9,311 bases of DNA, taken from Blastocatellia bacterium (GTDB lineage: Bacteria > Acidobacteriota > Blastocatellia > Pyrinomonadales > Pyrinomonadaceae). A model generated the notes under the pieces. That model was not told the origin of the DNA and ran no database searches. It saw only the letters and a program-made list of their open reading frames with translations. Made by a program: the position numbers and the translations under genes. Positions 1-4,994 of this stretch are shown piece by piece. Location: the NCBI GenBank assembly GCA_003488005.1, contig DNND01000085.1:1649-10959 (forward strand). The letters are read 5' to 3'. The number at the start of each line of letters is the position of its first letter. Within the stretch, counting starts at the first letter, position 1.

Positions 1-19
1 ATCAGGCGGCAAAGCCGAA
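1..19 (+). repeat. Dispersed 19-bp repeat, copy 1
   Basis: The first 19 bases fit the consensus ATCAGRCGRCRAAGCCGAA, which recurs at 6921-6939 (+, 1 mismatch) and 6741-6759 (-, 2 mismatches). The core CGGCAAAGCCG can form a 4-bp hairpin. The copy abuts the window edge, so its true left end is unknown. The match is seen directly; that it is a genome-wide repeat family is inferred. Confidence 0.55.
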
Positions 20-56
20 GCCACTGATGGAGGACTTTAGCGAAAAGCATCCTACA

Positions 57-72
57 GTTAATATCAATTAAC
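57..72. promoter_or_regulatory. 16-bp inverted repeat abutting the NAT start codon
   Basis: GTTAAT-ATCA-ATTAAC is a perfect 6-bp inverted repeat with a 4-base spacer, ending on the base before the ATG at 73. It is AT-rich in a GC-richer surrounding. No Shine-Dalgarno sequence lies at normal distance from this ATG; GGAGGA at 29-34 is too far upstream. The palindrome could be an operator for a dimeric repressor or a weak 5' UTR hairpin. Function is inferred from position only. Confidence 0.35.
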
Positions 73-840
73 ATGTTGGACATTAAGGCCTATCTCGAAC
101 GCATCAACTTTCACGGTCCACTTGCCCCCACAGCCGAGACTTTGCGCGCGTTGCAAGTTGCGCATCTGTTAACCGTGCCTTTTGAGAATTTAAGCATCCA
201 CGCGGGACAGCCGATTGTACTTGAGGACGAGGCGCTGTTTAGGAAGATTGTTACCAACTGCCGCGGTGGTTTCTGCTACGAAGCCAACGGGCTGTTTGCC
301 GCGTTGTTGCGGGCTCTCGGCTTCGACGTCACCATGCTCTCCGCCGGTGTTGCTAATGCAGCCGGTGAGTTTGGTCCAGACTTTGATCACATGGCCCTCA
401 TGGTCCAACTGGACCAGCGTTGGCTCGTGGATGTTGGCTTTGGTGATTCGTTTCTCGAACCACTGCTGTTGGATGAACGCGACGAGCAGCGTCAGGGAAG
501 TCGCGCATACCAAATCATCCCCGATAGCAATTACCTTGTACTGATCCGACGCGATGAAGGTGAAGAGCCGAAGGCGCAGTATCGTTTCACTTTAACGCCT
601 CACTCGTTTGCCGACTACGGCGAGATGTGCCGGTATCATCAGACTTCTCCCGAATCACATTTTACCCAGGGCCGCATCTGCTCGCGAGCGACCGAGCAAG
701 GACGTATCACTCTTAGCGACATGCGTTTTCTTATCACGAGATCCAACAGCGCCGGCCAGCAAGTTCGCCAGGAGCGCACGTTATCAAGTGAAAAGGAATA
801 CGCTGACGCACTCCGCGAAAACTTTGGCGTTGTTATTTGA
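73..840 (+). CDS. nat: Arylamine N-acetyltransferase (NAT family)
   Basis: A 255-residue cytosolic enzyme that transfers an acyl group, usually acetyl from acetyl-CoA, to arylamines, arylhydrazines or related amines through a cysteine thioester. The cysteine-protease-like triad is visible: Cys68 in RGGFCYEANGLF, His106 in FDHMALMV and Asp120 in WLVDVGFGDSF. The N-terminal PFENLSIH (36-43) is also a family hallmark. Length is near the usual 255-285, so the gene looks complete. ATG 73 is the only reasonable start, since the frame is closed by a TGA at 25-27; there is no good Shine-Dalgarno site. The gene converges on the DinB gene and no partner genes adjoin it, so the substrate cannot be read from context. 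It may serve xenobiotic acetylation or, as with RifF-type relatives, amide formation in a natural-product pathway. The family call is secure; the substrate is unknown. Confidence 0.95.
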   Translation: MLDIKAYLERINFHGPLAPTAETLRALQVAHLLTVPFENLSIHAGQPIVLEDEALFRKIVTNCRGGFCYEANGLFAALLRALGFDVTMLSAGVANAAGEFGPDFDHMALMVQLDQRWLVDVGFGDSFLEPLLLDERDEQRQGSRAYQIIPDSNYLVLIRRDEGEEPKAQYRFTLTPHSFADYGEMCRYHQTSPESHFTQGRICSRATEQGRITLSDMRFLITRSNSAGQQVRQERTLSSEKEYADALRENFGVVI

Positions 841-850
841 AGTTATCGTT

Positions 851-982
851 TTGGACTGCGGCAGCTTGACGCCGCTTTTCAAGTTACCTTGGGCGATCCG
901 GTCAAGAAACACGAGACACTTGTGCGTCAACTGCGGCGTCAAGCCGCCGGCAACTAAGCGGCGTCAAGCCGCCGCAGTCCAA
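851..982. repeat. REP-like inverted repeat filling a convergent gap
   Basis: The arms 851-876 and 957-982 are reverse complements at 25 of 26 positions and enclose an 80-base spacer. Each arm also contains its own small hairpin built on GCGGC...GCCGC. A third copy of that unit, GCGGCGTCAAGCCGC, lies inside the spacer at 933-947 and is identical to 958-972 in the right arm. The element occupies nearly all of the space between the NAT stop (840) and the DinB stop (986). It resembles REP/BIME-type extragenic palindromes and could act as a bidirectional terminator or mRNA stabiliser, although no T-tract follows. The structure is seen; the role is inferred. Confidence 0.7.
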
Positions 983-985
983 CCG

Positions 986-1498
986 CTACCGAAACTGATT
1001 GTCGTCGGCGGATGGTCCATAAAGCGCCGGCACCTTTGCTCCGAGCAAACGCAAATAGACGGTCATTTGACCGCGATGATGCGCCCAATGATTGAAGGTG
1101 TCCTGGATCATCTGGTATCGCGGTGCTTCCATGACCACCTGGCCGCGAGCGAGCAGACGCCAATTAGTCATCAAGTGTTCGTCCGTTGTTTTCTCAAAAG
1201 CGGCACGCGCGCCTGCGGCGGATTTGTCCAGCGCCGCGATCAACTCGGTGCTTGTATCCAGACGTTTGTGTTCCAATTTCGACTCACCGGGGGCAGGCGC
1301 AACATCCAACTCGGCATCCGTGATTTGCAGACCTATCCAGGCAGGAATCGTCGCCACCATGTTTGCCAGGTAACCGAGAATCATCGACTTCTCGTGCGGC
1401 TTCCAGTCGTACTTGCCTTCCGGCATTTGTTCCAGCGCGCTGCGCGAACGTTCAACCTCGCGGTCCAATTCTGCCTGTAGGAATTCTGTTAGTTTCAT
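986..1498 (-). CDS. DinB/YfiT superfamily protein
   Basis: A 170-residue, mostly helical protein of the DinB (DUF664-like, four-helix bundle) superfamily. Members are putative metal-dependent enzymes, including thiol (mycothiol or bacillithiol) transferases, and many are stress-induced. The family pattern shows in the N-terminal helix with EVERSRSALEQMPEGKYDWKPHEKS cut across residues 14-38, then LGYLANMVATIPAW (41-54), and near the C terminus NHWAHHRGQMTVYLRLLG (136-153) followed by VPALYGPSADD. The HxxxH pair His137/His141 supplies two expected metal ligands. The third, normally a His in the early LxxHxA-type helix, appears to be Met47 here, so metal binding may be altered. ATG 1498 gives a normal length but lacks a clear Shine-Dalgarno site. 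The substrate is unknown; the superfamily call is solid. Confidence 0.88.
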   Translation of the reverse strand: MKLTEFLQAELDREVERSRSALEQMPEGKYDWKPHEKSMILGYLANMVATIPAWIGLQITDAELDVAPAPGESKLEHKRLDTSTELIAALDKSAAGARAAFEKTTDEHLMTNWRLLARGQVVMEAPRYQMIQDTFNHWAHHRGQMTVYLRLLGAKVPALYGPSADDNQFR

Positions 1499-1504
1499 GA
1501 AACC

Positions 1505-1532
1505 ATCGTAAATCGTAAATCGTGAATCGTAA
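1505..1532. repeat. Heptamer tandem array A (4 units)
   Basis: Four in-phase 7-bp units: ATCGTAA, ATCGTAA, ATCGTGA, ATCGTAA. The array begins six bases upstream of the DinB start codon, so it lies in that gene's promoter or 5' UTR. Heptameric short tandem repeats (STRR) are known from cyanobacteria and vary in copy number between strains. Confidence 0.75.
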
Positions 1533-1538
1533 ATGGCA

Positions 1539-1580
1539 AAGGCAGAAGCCAGAAGGCAGAAGAAAGAAGGCAGAAGGCAG
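1539..1580. repeat. Heptamer tandem array B (6 units)
   Basis: Six in-phase 7-bp units: AAGGCAG, AAGCCAG, AAGGCAG, AAGAAAG, AAGGCAG, AAGGCAG. It starts six bases after array A and has the same period but an unrelated, purine-rich sequence on the plus strand. The shared 7-bp period suggests one generating process acting on different seeds. Confidence 0.8.
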
Positions 1581-1602
1581 TAGATCGTAAGTTGTTATTA
1601 AT

Positions 1603-1858
1603 GGATTCAAGTTGGAAGTACAACAGAACATCGTTTGTCACTTCGCCCCAGCGGGGCGAGATGTTTATAGCCTGGGGATCCTTTCCTTACTCCTTAGCTC
1701 CGGAGGAGCGGAACCGCTTTGCCCGACCGCACTCTCGCGCTGCTTCAAGGTTTCGCTCCTACCGGAGCGAGATCCTTTTGGAGTGCGTTCGTAGCTACAA
1801 ACATCTCGCTCCGCTGGAGCGAAAGCCAATTCCTTTGTTGCACTTGGAAGTTGAATCC
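1603..1858. mobile_element. MITE-like element with terminal inverted repeats and four hairpins
   Basis: The outer arms 1603-1628 and 1833-1858 match as an inverted repeat at 20 of 26 positions, ending in GGATTCAA and TTGAATCC. A second, inner pair, 1642-1671 and 1794-1823, matches at 27 of 30. Four hairpins lie inside at 1643-1659, 1697-1709, 1753-1770 and 1806-1822, with the shared plan TCGCTCC-loop-GGAGCGA. The first hairpin has C and G where the fourth has T and A at the paired positions, so pairing is kept. There is no transposase gene and I see no target-site duplication. Together this fits a small non-autonomous mobile element or a large REP-type cluster. The structure is seen; mobility is inferred. 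Confidence 0.55.
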
Positions 1859-1923
1859 ACCAATCGCAAACAGGAGATCTGCGTCAGGTGACCAGCAGCT
1901 AACTTGTGCGTTACGATTCAGTC

Positions 1924-2694
1924 ATGTTCACGAGAGCCATAGTCCGCCCTCCGGCGCCAAACTTTTCTCGAGGTTTGTCTAGCGCCGGCCTTGGTGCTCC
2001 CGATTACGAACGCGCGCTCGAGCAGCACGAGGCGTATTGCGCGGGGTTGAGGCAATGCGGCTTGCGAATAATAGCGCTGGCCCCCGATGAAAACTATCCA
2101 GACTCAACCTTTGTCGAAGATGCGGCCATACTGACAGATCGTTGTGCAGTGCTTACGCGGCCCGGTGCGCCAAGCCGCGCTGGTGAAGTTGCGAGCATGC
2201 GACAGGCGCTTACCGAGTTCTTTCCTGATCTCAATACCATCGAAGCACCAGGAACCGTTGACGGCGGCGACGTCTGTGAAGCCGGCAGTCATTTTTTCAT
2301 CGGACTTTCGGAAAGAACAAACGAAGCAGGCGCGCAGCAGTTAACTGTGTTGCTCGAGCGATTCGGTTACACGTGCAGCTCGGTAGATATCCGAAGCGAA
2401 AGCAGCTTGCTGCATTTGAAAAGCGGAATTGCTTACCTCGGTGACAATCGTTTGGTTGTGACTGAAACGTTCGCGAGCCGCGCCGAGTTAGCCAGTTATG
2501 ATCGCTTTGTCGTGAATGACGCTGAAGCGTATGCAGCCAATTGTGTCAGCATAAATGATTACGTGTTGGTGGCTGCCGGCTATCCGCTGTTCACACAAAA
2601 GTTGCGGGAGCTTGGTTATCAAACGATTGCGCTGGAGATGAGCGAGTTTCAAAAGATGGATGGTGGGTTAAGCTGCTTATCTTTGCGTTTTTGA
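1924..2694 (+). CDS. Dimethylarginine dimethylaminohydrolase (DDAH) family enzyme
   Basis: A 256-residue cytosolic enzyme of the amidinotransferase/hydrolase (pentein) fold. DDAH hydrolyses asymmetric dimethylarginine to citrulline and dimethylamine through a covalent cysteine intermediate. The signature sites are present: FVEDAAIL (63-70), DGGDV (113-117) whose first Asp matches the acidic triad residue of eukaryotic DDAH, His164 in SLLHLKSG, and the nucleophile Cys251 in GGLSCLSLRF at the C terminus. Length equals that of bacterial DDAH (about 255). I prefer ATG 1924, which begins MFTRAIVRPP as usual for the family; an in-frame GTG at 1906 would add six residues, and neither start has a clear Shine-Dalgarno site. 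A related guanidino-hydrolase specificity, such as arginine deiminase or another methylarginine hydrolase, cannot be excluded. The nearest downstream gene on the same strand is an MFS exporter 157 bp away; no functional link is evident. Confidence 0.88.
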   Translation: MFTRAIVRPPAPNFSRGLSSAGLGAPDYERALEQHEAYCAGLRQCGLRIIALAPDENYPDSTFVEDAAILTDRCAVLTRPGAPSRAGEVASMRQALTEFFPDLNTIEAPGTVDGGDVCEAGSHFFIGLSERTNEAGAQQLTVLLERFGYTCSSVDIRSESSLLHLKSGIAYLGDNRLVVTETFASRAELASYDRFVVNDAEAYAANCVSINDYVLVAAGYPLFTQKLRELGYQTIALEMSEFQKMDGGLSCLSLRF

Positions 2695-2786
2695 ATGCAT
2701 AACCACTGGATGGGGCTTCGTTGTGCCGGTATCAGTCGGCTCTAAAGGCAGTGTAAAACTCTGGTGTATGATGTGGCGGTAACAGA

Positions 2787-2858
2787 ATGAACAATAAAAG
2801 AGCCGCTGACTTCGACGCGCACAGTTTCCTGTCTCCGCACGACCACCTGAAATGCTGA
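2787..2858 (+). CDS. Possible 23-codon leader ORF overlapping the MFS start
   Basis: An ATG at 2787 opens 23 codons ending at TGA 2856-2858, so the stop overlaps the exporter's ATG (2852-2854) in the arrangement ATGCTGA. The peptide would begin MNNKRAADF and end DHLKC. No clear Shine-Dalgarno site precedes it and no known leader family is recognised. The overlap would allow translational coupling or attenuation of the exporter, but it could be chance. Low confidence. Confidence 0.2.
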   Translation: MNNKRAADFDAHSFLSPHDHLKC

Positions 2859-4261
2859 TCCAACAGAACATCGCCCAATCTTTCCACTCGCCGGTTGTGT
2901 TGATAGCGCTCGGCGCGATCGCGTGTGGACTTCTATATGTGCTTTGGCGCGAAGTGCGAAAAATTCCCGCCAAGCTTTTCACGCTGATGGCCACCGCGTT
3001 CGTCGACATGCTGGGCCTGTTGATGATCATTCCGCTGCTGCCATTTTATGTGAAGACGCTGGGCGGTTCGGGCGTCGACGTGCTTGGCATGCACATTGGC
3101 ATAGGTCTCATTATTGGCATCATCGTCGCTGCCTTCACGCTTGCACAATTGTTAAGCGCGCCATTGTGGGGTCACTTTTCGGATCGCGTAGGACGGCGTC
3201 CAACTTTGCTGATTGCGTTAGGCGCAGCGGGGATTGCCTATCTGATTTTTGGTTTTGCTCACTCGCTGCTGTTGCTGTTCCTGTCGCGCGTCGTCCAGGG
3301 CGCCGGCGGCGGCACCGTCGGCGTGATCCAGGCTTACGTGGCCGACTCAACCGATCCTAAAGATCGCGCGCGCGCGTTGGGATGGCTTTCAGCGACAACA
3401 AATCTTGGCGTGGCGTTGGGGCCGGTGCTCGGTTCTTTTGCGCTTGCTCTGGGTAAACGCGACCTGATGCCGGGCGCGAGCACGCTTCAGATGGGCCACG
3501 CTGCGCCGGGCATCATGGCAGCGGCGCTTTGTCTGCTGAACATGATTTTTGTGGCGCGCTATCTAAAGGAGTCGCGCGATTTCACTGAAAAGCCAAAGGC
3601 CGGAGAAATAGTTCAGACTTCGCGTCAGGCAATCTGGCGCGTCGTTTCGCATGCGAGCGAACCGGCGTCACGTCTCATCTGGATTTACGCGATTGCCATT
3701 GGCGCTTTTCAGGGAAGTTTTTCGGTGCTCGCGCTTTTTTTGAATGCTCGCTTTCAGGTTACCGAACAAACCATCGGTTACTTCTTCATGTACGTCGGTT
3801 CCATTTCGGTCTTCGCGCGCGTGTTGCTGCTGGGCCGGGCTGTCGATTGGTTGGGTGAAGCGAATCTTTCGCGCCTGGGCCTGGCGCTGTTGGCCGCCGG
3901 AGTTTTGGGCATGCCGTTGGCGCGAAACTTGGGAATGCTGGCAGTCGCCGTGGCTTTGATTCCGTTAGGCACGGCGTTCACTTTTCCTTGTGTCACGGCA
4001 CTGCTGTCGCGGGTGATTAGTCAAAGAGAGCGCGGCCTGTACATGGGAATGCAGCAGACGTATGGCGGAATCTCACGCATCATCGCACCGCTGTTTTTCG
4101 GTTGGGCGTTCGATCGGCTGGGCGTGTCGTCGCCTTACTTCTTCTCGGCCGCGTTTATCGTAGCCACGATTTTTCTTGGCTTCGGGCTCGACAAATATGC
4201 AAGGCCCGCCCGCGCTGCCGAACGGGAGACAGCGGCCGCGACGCGAAAGCAGGAAGCATAG
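2852..4261 (+). CDS. MFS efflux transporter, TetA-like (DHA1) family
   Basis: A 469-residue inner-membrane protein, most likely a proton-coupled exporter of drugs or other small molecules. The core starts at TM1 (about 42-66, VDMLGLLMIIPLLPFY) and shows MFS motif A GHFSDRVGRRP (107-117) between TM2 and TM3, motif B around Arg146 (SRVVQGAGGG), and antiporter motif C GVALGPVLG (186-194) in TM5. A motif-A echo, GRAVDWLGEA (328-337), lies in the second half. Twelve core helices can be traced, the last near 427-446, followed by a charged cytosolic tail. Unusually, an extra hydrophobic helix at about 14-31 precedes the core; the positive residues after it (R33, R36, K37, K41) would place the N terminus outside. 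A later GTG start at 2954 would remove it, but neither start has a good Shine-Dalgarno site. The substrate is not predictable. Confidence 0.92.
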   Translation: MLIQQNIAQSFHSPVVLIALGAIACGLLYVLWREVRKIPAKLFTLMATAFVDMLGLLMIIPLLPFYVKTLGGSGVDVLGMHIGIGLIIGIIVAAFTLAQLLSAPLWGHFSDRVGRRPTLLIALGAAGIAYLIFGFAHSLLLLFLSRVVQGAGGGTVGVIQAYVADSTDPKDRARALGWLSATTNLGVALGPVLGSFALALGKRDLMPGASTLQMGHAAPGIMAAALCLLNMIFVARYLKESRDFTEKPKAGEIVQTSRQAIWRVVSHASEPASRLIWIYAIAIGAFQGSFSVLALFLNARFQVTEQTIGYFFMYVGSISVFARVLLLGRAVDWLGEANLSRLGLALLAAGVLGMPLARNLGMLAVAVALIPLGTAFTFPCVTALLSRVISQRERGLYMGMQQTYGGISRIIAPLFFGWAFDRLGVSSPYFFSAAFIVATIFLGFGLDKYARPARAAERETAAATRKQEA

Positions 4262-4272
4262 TGTAGAGCAAC

Positions 4273-4342
4273 CTGTTAGTTTGCGTTGGTTGCCGACCAT
4301 GCAAGTTAAGTGGCAACGAGCCCCGGCAAACTAGCAGTTTGC
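4273..4342. terminator. Overlapping hairpins between convergent genes
   Basis: Two mutually exclusive folds share one arm. The long fold pairs 4273-4284 with 4326-4337 (12 bp including one G-U) with an inner 6-bp stem, 4289-4294 with 4312-4317. The short fold is GCAAACT-AGC-AGTTTGC at 4326-4342, a perfect 7-bp hairpin followed by TTTA. The region lies just after the exporter stop (4261) and just before the lipoprotein stop (4359), where a bidirectional terminator would be expected. It lacks a long T-tract, so efficiency is uncertain, and it may instead be another extragenic palindrome. Confidence 0.45.
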
Positions 4343-4358
4343 TTTACGCGAACTACTG

Positions 4359-4880
4359 CTACTTTGGCAGCAGGCTGCAGGGGACAGGCGAAAAGTTGCC
4401 CTCGAAGTTTGTGCCCACCGCAATTGGCTGGTCGGAAACGACCCTGACCGTCGTAGACACTTTAGTCTGGTCGAGGCCCGGCGGGTTTGTATAACTCTGA
4501 GGCGTTTGCCAGGTTACGATCAGCGTATTCGCCGGCGCGACCGGTACTGTCGTCGCGCCAGTTTGACCCGGGTAAGTTGCGGGCGGTGCTGTTCCGGGAA
4601 TGACCTGGCCGAACAGATTGACTCCGTCCTTGTTTAAGATGTGCACAGCGACATTGGCAGCAACCGTACTCCCGTTGAAGACGTATAGATCGGCACGGCT
4701 ATTACTGCCCATGTTGGGCCAGTGCGCCGGCGTGCAAACCCAAGTATAAGGCGGACCACCGCCTGAACCTGACGGGCCTGGTGGGCCGGCCGGTCCCGGA
4801 GGGCCAACACACGCAATCAGCGATAGCAAAAAAGTGAGCGCGAGAAAAGCAAAGCAAACGCGAACCGAGTGGTTGCTCAT
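4359..4880 (-). CDS. Small lipoprotein with collagen-like Gly-X-Y stretch
   Basis: A 173-residue exported protein of unknown function. Residues 1-24 form a lipoprotein signal peptide: one Arg, a hydrophobic core FAFLALTFLLS, and the lipobox L21-I22-A23-C24, so Cys24 should be lipidated. Directly after it come six Gly-X-Y triplets (26-43: GPP, GPA, GPP, GPS, GSG, GGP), a collagen-like linker too short for a stable triple helix by itself. The rest (about 45-173) is rich in Val, Thr, Asn and Pro and looks like a beta-sandwich; Cys49 and Cys168 could form a disulfide closing the domain. ATG 4880 is firmly placed by the best Shine-Dalgarno site in the window, AAGGAGA at 4885-4891. The gene lies 114 bp downstream of holA on the same strand. 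I do not recognise the C-terminal domain, and localisation to the outer or inner membrane is unclear. Confidence 0.8.
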   Translation of the reverse strand: MSNHSVRVCFAFLALTFLLSLIACVGPPGPAGPPGPSGSGGGPPYTWVCTPAHWPNMGSNSRADLYVFNGSTVAANVAVHILNKDGVNLFGQVIPGTAPPATYPGQTGATTVPVAPANTLIVTWQTPQSYTNPPGLDQTKVSTTVRVVSDQPIAVGTNFEGNFSPVPCSLLPK

Positions 4881-4893
4881 TGAGTCTCCTTGT

Positions 4894-4911
4894 GCGGCGA
4901 TAGGCCGCCGC
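4894..4911 (-). promoter_or_regulatory. 5' UTR hairpin beside the lipoprotein ribosome binding site
   Basis: GCGGCG-GCCTAT-CGCCGC (read on the minus strand) is a perfect 6-bp all-G/C stem with a six-base loop, ending two bases before the AAGGAGA ribosome binding site. It could set translation efficiency or protect the mRNA 5' end. There is no T-tract, so it is not an obvious terminator for holA. Confidence 0.4.
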
Positions 4912-4917
4912 GTGAGT

Positions 4918-4947
4918 AGGATAGTTATGCTCTTCGCTTCAGTTCAA
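4918..4947 (-). promoter_or_regulatory. Candidate sigma-70-type promoter for the lipoprotein gene
   Basis: On the minus strand TTGAAC (-35, 4942-4947) and TATCCT (-10, 4918-4923) are 18 bases apart, each matching the consensus at four of six positions. It sits about 40 bases upstream of the start codon, giving a short 5' UTR containing the GC hairpin. The matches are modest; this is a prediction only. Confidence 0.3.
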
Positions 4948-4968
4948 CATTTAAGCGTTTTTTCCGGT

Positions 4969-4994
4969 CCGCGTTTATTCGCGTGAATCCGCGG
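4969..4994. repeat. Imperfect palindrome immediately after the holA stop
   Basis: The outer arms CCGCG (4969-4973) and CGCGG (4990-4994) and the inner arms ATTC (4977-4980) and GAAT (4985-4988) form an interrupted hairpin ending on the base next to the holA TAG. In the holA direction it is followed by an A-tract, so it is not a standard intrinsic terminator. It is probably another small extragenic palindrome. Confidence 0.4.

Larger units (their letters stand above)
1499..1923. other. 425-bp gene-free stretch made of repeats
   Basis: This lies between the divergent starts of the DinB gene (-) and the dimethylargininase gene (+), so promoters for both should be here, yet I see no convincing -35/-10 pair. 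About three quarters of it is repetitive: two 7-bp tandem arrays (1505-1580) and a 256-bp element with terminal inverted repeats (1603-1858). Short open frames across 1592-1982 run through the palindromes and show no protein-like conservation, so I regard them as spurious. The last 65 bases hold nothing recognisable. Confidence 0.6.

Noticed and set aside
608..1480. A 290-codon plus-strand open frame overlapping NAT and DinB
   Set aside because: It overlaps two well-recognised genes in other frames, crosses the REP-like repeat, and its translation shows no family motif.
1505..1580. CRISPR array
   Set aside because: The repeats are 7 bp with no spacers and no cas gene is present.
1592..1982. 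Three overlapping plus-strand open frames of 60-99 codons
   Set aside because: They read through the hairpin-rich 256-bp element; the apparent peptides simply translate the palindromes.
2767..2772. TATGAT as a -10 box for the MFS gene
   Set aside because: No acceptable -35 hexamer lies 16-18 bases upstream and there is no extended -10 TGn, so I do not annotate a promoter.
2923..3360. A 145-codon plus-strand frame inside the MFS gene
   Set aside because: It is a shadow frame of the exporter, whose motifs and membrane helices are unmistakable in the other frame.
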